From positions 1,736,001 through 1,800,000 of the forward strand of contig OZ059896.1 of assembly GCA_964057225.1 (NCBI GenBank): a stretch of 64,000 nucleotides of DNA, given 5' to 3'. Source of the stretch: Auanema rhodensis (taxonomy: Eukaryota; Nematoda; Chromadorea; Rhabditida; Rhabditidae). The notes below the pieces were generated by a model. That model did no database searches, was not told the origin of the DNA, and worked only from the letters and a program-made list of their open reading frames with translations. How positions within the stretch are numbered: the first letter of the stretch is position 1; each line of letters starts with the position of its first letter. The translations under genes were made by a program, and so were the position numbers. This document shows, piece by piece, positions 25,624-40,365 of this stretch.

Positions 25624-27729
25624 TTCAGCTTTTTTCAATGTAGTATAGTGCATTCGATGCGGATTTTTATGCTGCGTCGATCTGTGTTATCAGATTTGCG
25701 CTAGCTTAAAAATGCACCGAGATATCAACTGATATAAGTTTACACTTATATCCTCGATTTTCACCCTGAAGAAATAATTTTTTCGTTGAATAACATTGTC
25801 CATCGTTTTTGCCTTGAAAAAAGGAATCTAAAAACATCTACTTTTTGCTAAATTATTTTGAAATTTTTCGAAAAAATTTTTGTCAAAATGTTTTTGGAAG
25901 CAATTTTGAGTGTACATGGAAACTCAACATACACTAATGCATCATTTTTCAAACGATCATAACTAATTTTTGTATTTAGCTTTTCTCAATGTAATATAGT
26001 GCATTCGATGCGGATTTTCAAGCTGCGTCGATCTGTGTTATCAGATTTGCGCTAGCTTAAAAATGCACCGAGATATCAACTGATATAAGTTCACACTTAT
26101 ATCCTCGATTTTCACCCTGAAGAATTAATTTTTTCGTTGAATAACATTGTCCATCGTTTTTGCCTTGAAAAAAGGAATCTAAAAACATCTACTTTTTGCT
26201 AAATTATTTTGAAATTTTTCGAAAAAATTTTTGTCAAAATGTTTTTGGAAGCAATTTTGAGTGTACATGGAAACTCAACATACACTAATGCATCATTTTT
26301 CAAACGATCATAACTAATTTTTGTATTAAGCGTTTCTCAATGTTGTATAGTGCATTCGATGCGGATTTTTAAGCTGCGTCGATCTGTACTATCAGATTTG
26401 CGCTAGCTTGAAAATGCACCGAGATATCAACTGATATAAGTTCACACCTATATCCTCGATTTTCACCCTGAAGAATTAATTTTTTCGTTGAATAACATTG
26501 TCTATCGTTTTTGCCTTGAAAAAAGGAATCTAAAAACATCTACTTTTTGCTAAATTATTCTCAAATTTTTCGAAAAAATTTTTGTCAAAATGTTTTTGGA
26601 AGCAATTTTGAGTGTACATGGAAACTCAACATACACTAATGCATCATTTTTCAAACGATCATAACTAATTTTTGTATTAAGCGTTTCTCAATGTAGTATA
26701 GTGCATTCGATGCGGATTTTTAAGCTGCGTCGATCTGTGTTATCAGATTTGCGCTAGCTTAAAAATGCACCGAGATATCAACTGATATAAGTTCACACTT
26801 ATATTCTCGATTTTCACCCTGAAGAAATAAATTTTTCGTTGAATAACATTGTCCATCGTTTTTGCCTTGAAAAAAGAAATCTAAAAACATCTACTTTTTG
26901 CTAAATTATTTTGAAATTTTTCGAAAAAATTTTTGTCAAAATGTTTTTGGAAGCAATTTTGAGTGTACATGGAAACTCAACATACACTAATGCATCATTT
27001 TTCAAACGATCATAACTAATTTTTGTATTCAGCTTTTTTCAATGTAGTATAGTGCATTCGATGCGGATTTTTATGCTGCGTCGATCTGTGTTATCAGATT
27101 TGCGCTAGCTTAAAAATGCACCGAGATATCAACTGATATAAGTTTACACTTATATCCTCGATTTTCACCCTGAAGAAATAATTTTTTCGTTGAATAACAT
27201 TGTCCATCGTTTTTGCCTTGAAAAAAGGAATCTAAAAACATCTACTTTTTGCTAAATTATTTTGAAATTTTTCGAAAAAATTTTTGTCAAAATGTTTTTG
27301 GAAGCAATTTTGAGTGTACATGGAAACTCAACATACACTAATGCATCATTTTTCAAACGATCATAACTAATTTTTGTATTTAGCTTTTCTCAATGTAATA
27401 TAGTGCATTCGATGCGGATTTTCAAGCTGCGTCGATCTGTGTTATCAGATTTGCGCTAGCTTAAAAATGCACCGAGATATCAACTGATATAAGTTCACAC
27501 TTATATCCTCGATTTTCACCCTGAAGAATTAATTTTTTCGTTGAATAACATTGTCCATCGTTTTTGCCTTGAAAAAAGGAATCTAAAAACATCTACTTTT
27601 TGCTAAATTATTTTGAAATTTTTCGAAAAAATTTTTGTCAAAATGTTTTTGGAAGCAATTTTGAGTGTACATGGAAACTCAACATACACTAATGCATCAT
27701 TTTTCAAACGATCATAACTAATTTTTGTA

Positions 27730-28431
27730 TTAAGCGTTTCTCAATGTTGTATAGTGCATTCGATGCGGATTTTTAAGCTGCGTCGATCTGTACTATCAGA
27801 TTTGCGCTAGCTTGAAAATGCACCGAGATATCAACTGATATAAGTTCACACCTATATCCTCGATTTTCACCCTGAAGAATTATTTTTTTCGTTGAATAAC
27901 ATTGTCTATCGTTTTTGCCTTGAAAAAAGGAATCTAAAAACATCTACTTTTTGCTAAATTATTTTGAAATTTTTCGAAAAAATTTTTGTCAAAATGTTTT
28001 TGGAAGCAATTTTGAGTGTACATGGAAACTCAACATACACTAATGCATCATTTTTCAAACGATCATAACTAATTTTTGTATTAAGCGTTTCTCAATGTTG
28101 TATAGTGCATTCGATGCGGATTTTTAAGCTGCGTCGATCTGTACTATCAGATTTGCGCTAGCTTGAAAATGCACCGAGATATCAACTGATATAAGTTCAC
28201 ACCTATATCCTCGATTTTCACCCTGAAGAATTATTTTTTTCGTTGAATAACATTGTCTATCGTTTTTGCCTTGAAAAAAGGAATCTAAAAACATCTACTT
28301 TTTGCTAAATTATTTTGAAATTTTTCGAAAAAATTTTTGTCAAAATGTTTTTGGAAGCAATTTTGAGTGTACATGGAAACTCAACATACACTAATGCATC
28401 ATTTTTCAAACGATCATAACTAATTTTTGTA
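27730..28431. repeat. Tandem duplication of a single E monomer
   Basis: Monomers 80 and 81 appear identical, sharing the rare A154T (gaattattttt) together with unmodified 235-237. A third, distinct E follows at 28432. A154T otherwise appears only in the E unit at 30538. This is the shortest exchange event recognisable here, one 351-bp unit. Confidence 0.85.
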
Positions 28432-29835
28432 TTAAGCGTTTCTCAATGTTGTATAGTGCATTCGATGCGGATTTTTAAGCTGCGTCGATCTGTACTATCA
28501 GATTTGCGCTAGCTTGAAAATGCACCGAGATATCAACTGATATAAGTTCACACCTATATCCTCGATTTTCACCCTGAAGAATTAATTTTTTCGTTGAATA
28601 ACATTGTCTATCGTTTTTGCCTTGAAAAAAGGAATCTAAAAACATCTACTTTTTGCTAAATTATTCTCAAATTTTTCGAAAAAATTTTTGTCAAAATGTT
28701 TTTGGAAGCAATTTTGAGTGTACATGGAAACTCAACATACACTAATGCATCATTTTTCAAACGATCATAACTAATTTTTGTATTAAGCGTTTCTCAATGT
28801 AGTATAGTGCATTCGATGCGGATTTTTAAGCTGCGTCGATCTGTGTTATCAGATTTGCGCTAGCTTAAAAATGCACCGAGATATCAACTGATATAAGTTC
28901 ACACTTATATTCTCGATTTTCACCCTGAAGAAATAAATTTTTCGTTGAATAACATTGTCCATCGTTTTTGCCTTGAAAAAAGAAATCTAAAAACATCTAC
29001 TTTTTGCTAAATTATTTTGAAATTTTTCGAAAAAATTTTTGTCAAAATGTTTTTGGAAGCAATTTTGAGTGTACATGGAAACTCAACATACACTAATGCA
29101 TCATTTTTCAAACGATCATAACTAATTTTTGTATTCAGCTTTTTTCAATGTAGTATAGTGCATTCGATGCGGATTTTTATGCTGCGTCGATCTGTGTTAT
29201 CAGATTTGCGCTAGCTTAAAAATGCACCGAGATATCAACTGATATAAGTTTACACTTATATCCTCGATTTTCACCCTGAAGAAATAATTTTTTCGTTGAA
29301 TAACATTGTCCATCGTTTTTGCCTTGAAAAAAGGAATCTAAAAACATCTACTTTTTGCTAAATTATTTTGAAATTTTTCGAAAAAATTTTTGTCAAAATG
29401 TTTTTGGAAGCAATTTTGAGTGTACATGGAAACTCAACATACACTAATGCATCATTTTTCAAACGATCATAACTAATTTTTGTATTTAGCTTTTCTCAAT
29501 GTAATATAGTGCATTCGATGCGGATTTTCAAGCTGCGTCGATCTGTGTTATCAGATTTGCGCTAGCTTAAAAATGCACCGAGATATCAACTGATATAAGT
29601 TCACACTTATATCCTCGATTTTCACCCTGAAGAATTAATTTTTTCGTTGAATAACATTGTCCATCGTTTTTGCCTTGAAAAAAGGAATCTAAAAACATCT
29701 ACTTTTTGCTAAATTATTTTGAAATTTTTCGAAAAAATTTTTGTCAAAATGTTTTTGGAAGCAATTTTGAGTGTACATGGAAACTCAACATACACTAATG
29801 CATCATTTTTCAAACGATCATAACTAATTTTTGTA

Positions 29836-30186
29836 TTTAGCTTTTCTCAATGTAATATAGTGCATTCGATGCGGATTTTTATGCTGCGTCGATCTGTGTT
29901 ATCAGATTTGCGCTAGCTTAAAAATGCACCGAGATATCAACTGATATAAGTTTACACTTATATCCTCGATTTTCACCCTGAAGAAATAATTTTTTCGTTG
30001 AATAACATTGTCCATCGTTTTTGCCTTGAAAAAAGGAATCTAAAAACATCTACTTTTTGCTAAATTATTTTGAAATTTTTCGAAAAAATTTTTGTCAAAA
30101 TGTTTTTGGAAGCAATTTTGAGTGTACATGGAAACTCAACATACACTAATGCATCATTTTTCAAACGATCATAACTAATTTTTGTA
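29836..30186. repeat. Mosaic monomer with D start and B body
   Basis: The unit begins with the D-type G20A but continues with A47T, C118T and T151A of B, so the switch lies between positions 20 and 47. It sits between two ordinary D units (29485 and 30187). Confidence 0.8.
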
Positions 30187-31239
30187 TTTAGCTTTTCTCA
30201 ATGTAATATAGTGCATTCGATGCGGATTTTCAAGCTGCGTCGATCTGTGTTATCAGATTTGCGCTAGCTTAAAAATGCACCGAGATATCAACTGATATAA
30301 GTTCACACTTATATCCTCGATTTTCACCCTGAAGAATTAATTTTTTCGTTGAATAACATTGTCCATCGTTTTTGCCTTGAAAAAAGGAATCTAAAAACAT
30401 CTACTTTTTGCTAAATTATTTTGAAATTTTTCGAAAAAATTTTTGTCAAAATGTTTTTGGAAGCAATTTTGAGTGTACATGGAAACTCAACATACACTAA
30501 TGCATCATTTTTCAAACGATCATAACTAATTTTTGTATTAAGCGTTTCTCAATGTTGTATAGTGCATTCGATGCGGATTTTTAAGCTGCGTCGATCTGTA
30601 CTATCAGATTTGCGCTAGCTTGAAAATGCACCGAGATATCAACTGATATAAGTTCACACCTATATCCTCGATTTTCACCCTGAAGAATTATTTTTTTCGT
30701 TGAATAACATTGTCTATCGTTTTTGCCTTGAAAAAAGGAATCTAAAAACATCTACTTTTTGCTAAATTATTCTCAAATTTTTCGAAAAAATTTTTGTCAA
30801 AATGTTTTTGGAAGCAATTTTGAGTGTACATGGAAACTCAACATACACTAATGCATCATTTTTCAAACGATCATAACTAATTTTTGTATTAAGCGTTTCT
30901 CAATGTAGTAAAGTGCATTCGATGCGGATTTTTAAGCTGCGTCGATCTGTGTTATCAGATTTGCGCTAGCTTGAAAATGCACCGAGATATCAACTGATAT
31001 AAGTTCACACTTATATCCTCGATTTTCACCCTGAAGAATTAATTTTTTCGTTGAATAACATTGTCTATCGTTTTTGCCTTGAAAAAAGGAATCTAAAAAC
31101 ATCTACTTTTTGCTAAATTATTCTCAAATTTTTCGAAAAAATTTTTGTCAAAATGTTTTTGGAAGCAATTTTGAGTGTACATGGAAACTCAACATACACT
31201 AATGCATCATTTTTCAAACGATCATAACTGATTTTTGTA

Positions 31240-33696
31240 TTTAGCTTTTCTCAATGTAATATAGTGCATTCGATGCGGATTTTCAAGCTGCGTCGATCTG
31301 TGTTATCAGATTTGCGCTAGCTTAAAAATGCACCGAGATATCAACTGATATAAGTTCACACTTATATCCTCGATTTTCACCCTGAAGAATTAATTTTTTC
31401 GTTGAATAACATTGTCCATCGTTTTTGCCTTGAAAAAAGGAATCTAAAAACATCTACTTTTTGCTAAATTATTTTGAAATTTTTCGAAAAAATTTTTGTC
31501 AAAATGTTTTTGGAAGCAATTTTGAGTGTACATGGAAACTCAACATACACTAATGCATCATTTTTCAAACGATCATAACTAATTTTTGTATTAAGCGTTT
31601 CTCAATGTTGTATAGTGCATTCGATGCGGATTTTTAAGCTGCGTCGATCTGTACTATCAGATTTGCGCTAGCTTGAAAATGCACCGAGATATCAACTGAT
31701 ATAAGTTCACACCTATATCCTCGATTTTCACCCTGAAGAATTAATTTTTTCGTTGAATAACATTGTCTATCGTTTTTGCCTTGAAAAAAGGAATCTAAAA
31801 ACATCTACTTTTTGCTAAATTATTCTCAAATTTTTCGAAAAAATTTTTGTCAAAATGTTTTTGGAAGCAATTTTGAGTGTACATGGAAACTCAACATACA
31901 CTAATGCATCATTTTTCAAACGATCATAACTAATTTTTGTATTAAGCGTTTCTCAATGTAGTATAGTGCATTCGATGCGGATTTTTAAGCTGCGTCGATC
32001 TGTGTTATCAGATTTGCGCTAGCTTGAAAATGCACCGAGATATCAACTGATATAAGTTCACACTTATATCCTCGATTTTCACCCTGAAGAATTAATTTTT
32101 TCGTTGAATAACATTGTCTATCGTTTTTGCCTTGAAAAAAGGAATCTAAAAACATCTACTTTTTGCTAAATTATTCTCAAATTTTTCGAAAAAATTTTTG
32201 TCAAAATGTTTTTGGAAGCAATTTTGAGTGTACATGGAAACTCAACATACACTAATGCATCATTTTTCAAACGATCATAACTAATTTTTGTATTAAGCGT
32301 TTCTCAATGTAGTATAGTGCATTCGATGCGGATTTTTAAGCTGCGTCGATCTGTACTATCAGATTTGCGCTAGCTTGAAAATGCACCGAGATATCAACTG
32401 ATATAAGTTCACACTTATATCCTCGATTTTCACCCTGAAGAAATAATTTTTTCGTTGAATAACATTGTCCATCGTTTTTGCCTTGAAAAAAGGAATCTAA
32501 AAACATCTACTTTTTGCTAAATTATTTTGAAATTTTTCGAAAAAATTTTTGTCAAAATGTTTTTGGAAGCAATTTTGAGTGTACATGGAAACTCAACATA
32601 CACTAATGCATCATTTTTCAAACGATCATAACTAATTTTTGTATTTAGCTTTTCTCAATGTTATATAGTGCATTCGATGCGGATTTTTAAGCTGCGTCGA
32701 TCTGTGTTATCAGATTTGCGCTAGCTTAAAAATGCACCGAGATATCAACTGATATAAGTTCACACCTATATCCTCGATTTTCACCCTGAAGAATTAATTT
32801 TTTCGTTGAATAACATTGTCTATCGTTTTTGCCTTGAAAAAAGAAATCTAAAAACATCTACTTTTTGCTAAATTATTTTGAAATTTTTCGAAAAAATTTT
32901 TGTCAAAATGTTTTTGGAAGCAATTTTGAGTGTACATGGAAACTCAACATACACTAATGCATCATTTTTCAAACGATCATAACTAATTTTTGTATTTAGC
33001 TTTTCTCAATGTTATATAGTGCATTCGATGCGGATTTTTAAGCTGCGTCGATCTGTGTTATCAGATTTGCGCTAGCTTAAAAATGCACCGAGATATCAAC
33101 TGATATAAGTTCACACATATATTCTCGATTTTCACCCTGAAGAAATAATTTTTTCGTTGAATAACATTGTCCATCGTTTTTGCCTTGAAAAAAGGAATCT
33201 AAAAACATCTACTTTTTGCTAAATTATTCTGAAATTTTTCGAAAAAATTTTTGTCAAAATGTTTTTGGAAGCAATTTTGAGTGTACATGGAAACTCAACA
33301 TACACTAATGCATCATTTTTCAAACGATCATAACTAATTTTTGTATTAAGCGTTTCTCAATGTAGTATAGTGCATTCGATGCGGATTTTTAAGCTGCGTC
33401 GATCTGTACTATCAGATTTGCGCTAGCTTGAAAATGCACCGAGATATCAACTGATATAAGTTCACACCTATATCCTCGGTTTTCACCCTGAAGAATTAAT
33501 TTTTTCGTTGAATAACATTGTCTATCGTTTTTGCCTTGAAAAAAGGAATCTAAAAACATCTACTTTTTGCTAAATTATTTTGAAATTTTTCGAAAAAATT
33601 TTTGTCAAAATGTTTTTGGAAGCAATTTTGAGTGTACATGGAAACTCAACATACACTAATGCATCATTTTTCAAACGATCATAACTAATTTTTGTA
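31240..33696. repeat. Seven-monomer block D-E-J-K-G-G-F, copy 1
   Basis: J and K are E/F relatives with mixed positions: J lacks the 63/64 changes but has A85G; K has them with T151A and a C178 end. They are followed by a G with T123C and G201A, a G with T123A, C129T and T151A, and an F with the private cctcggttt near 33478. This exact series recurs at 34750. Confidence 0.85.
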
Positions 33697-34749
33697 TTAA
33701 GCGTTTCTCAATGTTGTATAGTGCATTCGATGCGGATTTTTAAGCTGCGTCGATCTGTACTATCAGATTTGCGCTAGCTTGAAAATGCACCGAGATATCA
33801 ACTGATATAAGTTCACACTTATATCCTCGATTTTCACCCTGAAGAATTAATTTTTTCGTTGAATAACATTGTCTATCGTTTTTGCCTTGAAAAAAGGAAT
33901 CTAAAAACATCTACTTTTTGCTAAATTATTCTCAAATTTTTCGAAAAAATTTTTGTCAAAATGTTTTTGGAAGCAATTTTGAGTGTACATGGAAACTCAA
34001 CATACACTAATGCATCATTTTTCAAACGATCATAACTAATTTTTGTATTAAGCGTTTCTCAATGTAGTATAGTGCATTCGATGCGGATTTTTAAGCTGCG
34101 TCGATCTGTGTTATCAGATTTGCGCTAGCTTAAAAATGCACCGAGATATCAACTGATATAAGTTCACACTTATATTCTCGATTTTCACCCTGAAGAAATA
34201 ATTTTTTCGTTGAATAACATTGTCCATCGTTTTTGCCTTGAAAAAAGAAATCTAAAAACATCTACTTTTTGCTAAATTATTTTGAAATTTTTCGAAAAAA
34301 TTTTTGTCAAAATGTTTTTGGAAGCAATTTTGAGTGTACATGGAAACTCAACATACACTAATGCATCATTTTTCAAACGATCATAACTAATTTTTGTATT
34401 CAGCTTTTTTCAATGTAGTATAGTGCATTCGATGCGGATTTTTATGCTGCGTCGATCTGTGTTATCAGATTTGCGCTAGCTTAAAAATGCACCGAGATAT
34501 CAACTGATATAAGTTTACACTTATATCCTCGATTTTCACCCTGAAGAAATAATTTTTTCGTTGAATAACATTGTCCATCGTTTTTGCCTTGAAAAAAGGA
34601 ATCTAAAAACATCTACTTTTTGCTAAATTATTTTGAAATTTTTCGAAAAAATTTTTGTCAAAATGTTTTTGGAAGCAATTTTGAGTGTACATGGAAACTC
34701 AACATACACTAATGCATCATTTTTCAAACGATCATAACTAATTTTTGTA

Positions 34750-37206
34750 TTTAGCTTTTCTCAATGTAATATAGTGCATTCGATGCGGATTTTCAAGCTG
34801 CGTCGATCTGTGTTATCAGATTTGCGCTAGCTTAAAAATGCACCGAGATATCAACTGATATAAGTTCACACTTATATCCTCGATTTTCACCCTGAAGAAT
34901 TAATTTTTTCGTTGAATAACATTGTCCATCGTTTTTGCCTTGAAAAAAGGAATCTAAAAACATCTACTTTTTGCTAAATTATTTTGAAATTTTTCGAAAA
35001 AATTTTTGTCAAAATGTTTTTGGAAGCAATTTTGAGTGTACATGGAAACTCAACATACACTAATGCATCATTTTTCAAACGATCATAACTAATTTTTGTA
35101 TTAAGCGTTTCTCAATGTTGTATAGTGCATTCGATGCGGATTTTTAAGCTGCGTCGATCTGTACTATCAGATTTGCGCTAGCTTGAAAATGCACCGAGAT
35201 ATCAACTGATATAAGTTCACACCTATATCCTCGATTTTCACCCTGAAGAATTAATTTTTTCGTTGAATAACATTGTCTATCGTTTTTGCCTTGAAAAAAG
35301 GAATCTAAAAACATCTACTTTTTGCTAAATTATTCTCAAATTTTTCGAAAAAATTTTTGTCAAAATGTTTTTGGAAGCAATTTTGAGTGTACATGGAAAC
35401 TCAACATACACTAATGCATCATTTTTCAAACGATCATAACTAATTTTTGTATTAAGCGTTTCTCAATGTAGTATAGTGCATTCGATGCGGATTTTTAAGC
35501 TGCGTCGATCTGTGTTATCAGATTTGCGCTAGCTTGAAAATGCACCGAGATATCAACTGATATAAGTTCACACTTATATCCTCGATTTTCACCCTGAAGA
35601 ATTAATTTTTTCGTTGAATAACATTGTCTATCGTTTTTGCCTTGAAAAAAGGAATCTAAAAACATCTACTTTTTGCTAAATTATTCTCAAATTTTTCGAA
35701 AAAATTTTTGTCAAAATGTTTTTGGAAGCAATTTTGAGTGTACATGGAAACTCAACATACACTAATGCATCATTTTTCAAACGATCATAACTAATTTTTG
35801 TATTAAGCGTTTCTCAATGTAGTATAGTGCATTCGATGCGGATTTTTAAGCTGCGTCGATCTGTACTATCAGATTTGCGCTAGCTTGAAAATGCACCGAG
35901 ATATCAACTGATATAAGTTCACACTTATATCCTCGATTTTCACCCTGAAGAAATAATTTTTTCGTTGAATAACATTGTCCATCGTTTTTGCCTTGAAAAA
36001 AGGAATCTAAAAACATCTACTTTTTGCTAAATTATTTTGAAATTTTTCGAAAAAATTTTTGTCAAAATGTTTTTGGAAGCAATTTTGAGTGTACATGGAA
36101 ACTCAACATACACTAATGCATCATTTTTCAAACGATCATAACTAATTTTTGTATTTAGCTTTTCTCAATGTTATATAGTGCATTCGATGCGGATTTTTAA
36201 GCTGCGTCGATCTGTGTTATCAGATTTGCGCTAGCTTAAAAATGCACCGAGATATCAACTGATATAAGTTCACACCTATATCCTCGATTTTCACCCTGAA
36301 GAATTAATTTTTTCGTTGAATAACATTGTCTATCGTTTTTGCCTTGAAAAAAGAAATCTAAAAACATCTACTTTTTGCTAAATTATTTTGAAATTTTTCG
36401 AAAAAATTTTTGTCAAAATGTTTTTGGAAGCAATTTTGAGTGTACATGGAAACTCAACATACACTAATGCATCATTTTTCAAACGATCATAACTAATTTT
36501 TGTATTTAGCTTTTCTCAATGTTATATAGTGCATTCGATGCGGATTTTTAAGCTGCGTCGATCTGTGTTATCAGATTTGCGCTAGCTTAAAAATGCACCG
36601 AGATATCAACTGATATAAGTTCACACATATATTCTCGATTTTCACCCTGAAGAAATAATTTTTTCGTTGAATAACATTGTCCATCGTTTTTGCCTTGAAA
36701 AAAGGAATCTAAAAACATCTACTTTTTGCTAAATTATTCTGAAATTTTTCGAAAAAATTTTTGTCAAAATGTTTTTGGAAGCAATTTTGAGTGTACATGG
36801 AAACTCAACATACACTAATGCATCATTTTTCAAACGATCATAACTAATTTTTGTATTAAGCGTTTCTCAATGTAGTATAGTGCATTCGATGCGGATTTTT
36901 AAGCTGCGTCGATCTGTACTATCAGATTTGCGCTAGCTTGAAAATGCACCGAGATATCAACTGATATAAGTTCACACCTATATCCTCGGTTTTCACCCTG
37001 AAGAATTAATTTTTTCGTTGAATAACATTGTCTATCGTTTTTGCCTTGAAAAAAGGAATCTAAAAACATCTACTTTTTGCTAAATTATTTTGAAATTTTT
37101 CGAAAAAATTTTTGTCAAAATGTTTTTGGAAGCAATTTTGAGTGTACATGGAAACTCAACATACACTAATGCATCATTTTTCAAACGATCATAACTAATT
37201 TTTGTA
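34750..37206. repeat. Seven-monomer block D-E-J-K-G-G-F, copy 2
   Basis: Repeats 31240-33696 at a shift of 3510 bp (ten monomers), including the private cctcggttt change near 36988. Three monomers (E, I, B at 33697-34749) separate the copies, so the ancestral unit was probably a 10-mer, of which this copy keeps seven. Confidence 0.85.
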
Positions 37207-38259
37207 TTTAGCTTTTCTCAATGTAGTATAGTGCATTCGATGCGGATTTTTAAGCTGCGTCGATCTGTGTTATCAGATTTGCGCTAGCTTAAAAATGCAC
37301 CGAGATATCAACTGATATAAGTTCACACATATATCCTCGATTTTCACCCTGAAGAATTAATTTTTTCGTTGAATAACATTGTCCATCGTTTTTGCCTTGA
37401 AAAAAGGAATCTAAAAACAACTACTTTTTGCTAAATTATTCTCAAATTTTTCGAAAAAATTTTTGTCAAAATGTTTTTGGAAGCAATTTTGAGTGTACAT
37501 GGAAACTCAACATACACTAATGCATCATTTTTCAAACGATCATAACTAATTTTTGTATTTAGCTTTTCTCAATGTAGTATAGTGCATTCGATGCGGATTT
37601 TTAAGCTGCGTCGATCTGTGTTATCAGATTTGCGCTAGCTTAAAAATGCACCGAGATATCAACTGATATAAGTTCACACTTATATTCTCGATTTTCACCC
37701 TGAAGAAATAATTTTTTCGTTGAATAACATTGTCCATCGTTTTTGCCTTGAAAAAAGAAATCTAAAAACATCTACTTTTTGCTAAATTATTTTGAAATTT
37801 TTCGAAAAAATTTTTGTCAAAATGTTTTTGGAAGCAATTTTGAGTGTACATGGAAACTCAACATACACTAATGCATCATTTTTCAAACGATCATAACTAA
37901 TTTTTGTATTTAGCTTTTCTCAATGTTATATAGTGCATTCGATGCGGATTTTTAAGCTGCGTCGATCTGTGTTATCAGATTTGCGCTAGCTTAAAAATGC
38001 ACCGAGATATCAACTGATATAAGTTCACACTTATATTCTCGATTTTCACCCTGAAGAAATAATTTTTTCGTTGAATAACATTGTCCATCGTTTTTGCCTT
38101 GAAAAAAGAAATCTAAAAACATCTACTTTTTGCTAAATTATTTTGAAATTTTTCGAAAAAATTTTTGTCAAAATGTTTTTGGAAGCAATTTTGAGTGTAC
38201 ATGGAAACTCAACATACACTAATGCATCATTTTTCAAACGATCATAACTAATTTTTGTA

Positions 38260-40365
38260 TTAAGCGTTTCTCAATGTAGTATAGTGCATTCGATGCGGAT
38301 TTTTAAGCTGCGTCGATCTGTACTATCAGATTTGCGCTAGCTTGAAAATGCACCGAGATATCAACTGATATAAGTTCACACCTATATCCTCGATTTTCAC
38401 CCTGAAGAATTAATTTTTTCGTTGAATAACATTGTCTATCGTTTTTGCCTTGAAAAAAGGAATCTAAAAACATCTACTTTTTGCTAAATTATTTTGAAAT
38501 TTTTCGAAAAAATTTTTGTCAAAATGTTTTTGGAAGCAATTTTGAGTGTACATGGAAACTCAACATACACTAATGCATCATTTTTCAAACGATCATAACT
38601 AATTTTTGTATTTAGCTTTTCTCAATGTTATATAGTGCATTCGATGCGGATTTTTAAGCTGCGTCGATCTGTGTTATCAGATTTGCGCTAGCTTAAAAAT
38701 GCACCGAGATATCAACTGATATAAGTTCACACTTATATTCTCGATTTTCACCCTGAAGAATTAATTTTTTCGTTGAATAACATTGTCCATCGTTTTTGCC
38801 TTGAAAAAAGGAATCTAAAAACAACTACTTTTTGCTAAATTATTCTCAAATTTTTCGAAAAAATTTTTGTCAAAATGTTTTTGGAAGCAATTTTGAGTGT
38901 ACATGGAAACTCAACATACACTAATGCATCATTTTTCAAACGATCATAACTAATTTTTGTATTTAGCTTTTCTCAATGTAGTATAGTGCATTCGATGCGG
39001 ATTTTTAAGCTGCGTCGATCTGTGTTATCAGATTTGCGCTAGCTTAAAAATGCACCGAGATATCAACTGATATAAGTTCACACTTATATTCTCGATTTTC
39101 ACCCTGAAGAAATAATTTTTTCGTTGAATAACATTGTCCATCGTTTTTGCCTTGAAAAAAGAAATCTAAAAACATCTACTTTTTGCTAAATTATTTTGAA
39201 ATTTTTCGAAAAAATTTTTGTCAAAATGTTTTTGGAAGCAATTTTGAGTGTACATGGAAACTCAACATACACTAATGCATCATTTTTCAAACGATCATAA
39301 CTAATTTTTGTATTAAGCGTTTCTCAATGTAGTATAGTGCATTCGATGCGGATTTTTAAGCTGCGTCGATCTGTACTATCAGATTTGCGCTAGCTTGAAA
39401 ATGCACCGAGATATCAACTGATATAAGTTCACACCTATATCCTCGATTTTCACCCTGAAGAATTAATTTTTTCGTTGAATAACATTGTCTATCGTTTTTG
39501 CCTTGAAAAAAGGAATCTAAAAACATCTACTTTTTGCTAAATTATTTTGAAATTTTTCGAAAAAATTTTTGTCAAAATGTTTTTGGAAGCAATTTTGAGT
39601 GTACATGGAAACTCAACATACACTAATGCATCATTTTTCAAACGATCATAACTAATTTTTGTATTTAGCTTTTCTCAATGTTATATAGTGCATTCGATGC
39701 GGATTTTTAAGCTGCGTCGATCTGTGTTATCAGATTTGCGCTAGCTTAAAAATGCACCGAGATATCAACTGATATAAGTTCACACTTATATTCTCGATTT
39801 TCACCCTGAAGAATTAATTTTTTCGTTGAATAACATTGTCCATCGTTTTTGCCTTGAAAAAAGGAATCTAAAAACAACTACTTTTTGCTAAATTATTCTC
39901 AAATTTTTCGAAAAAATTTTTGTCAAAATGTTTTTGGAAGCAATTTTGAGTGTACATGGAAACTCAACATACACTAATGCATCATTTTTCAAACGATCAT
40001 AACTAATTTTTGTATTTAGCTTTTCTCAATGTAGTATAGTGCATTCGATGCGGATTTTTAAGCTGCGTCGATCTGTGTTATCAGATTTGCGCTAGCTTAA
40101 AAATGCACCGAGATATCAACTGATATAAGTTCACACTTATATTCTCGATTTTCACCCTGAAGAAATAATTTTTTCGTTGAATAACATTGTCCATCGTTTT
40201 TGCCTTGAAAAAAGAAATCTAAAAACATCTACTTTTTGCTAAATTATTTTGAAATTTTTCGAAAAAATTTTTGTCAAAATGTTTTTGGAAGCAATTTTGA
40301 GTGTACATGGAAACTCAACATACACTAATGCATCATTTTTCAAACGATCATAACTAATTTTTGTA
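38260..40365. repeat. Tandem 1053-bp trimer F-G-H, two copies
   Basis: Copies at 38260-39312 and 39313-40365 match at all diagnostic sites examined. The G unit combines C129T with T151 and T214A, a combination seen only in these two copies. A third F follows at 40366 with a private change (tgcactagc near 40441). Confidence 0.85.

Larger units (their letters stand above)
16849..31941. repeat. Zone 4: four-monomer HOR (B-D-E-I) with expansions
   Basis: The basic unit is 1404 bp: B, D, E, I. It is seen cleanly at 16849-18252, 20359-21762, 25624-27027 and, with a ttt start on B, elsewhere. Six-monomer forms B D E D E I occur at 18253-20358 and 23518-25623. A form with three E units, B D E E E I, occurs at 27028-29133. 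Disrupted copies lie at 21763-23517 (mosaic B/A/E units) and 29134-31941 (B D hybrid D E J D E). I units carry C129T, T151A and G201A on a ttaagcg start. Confidence 0.85.
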
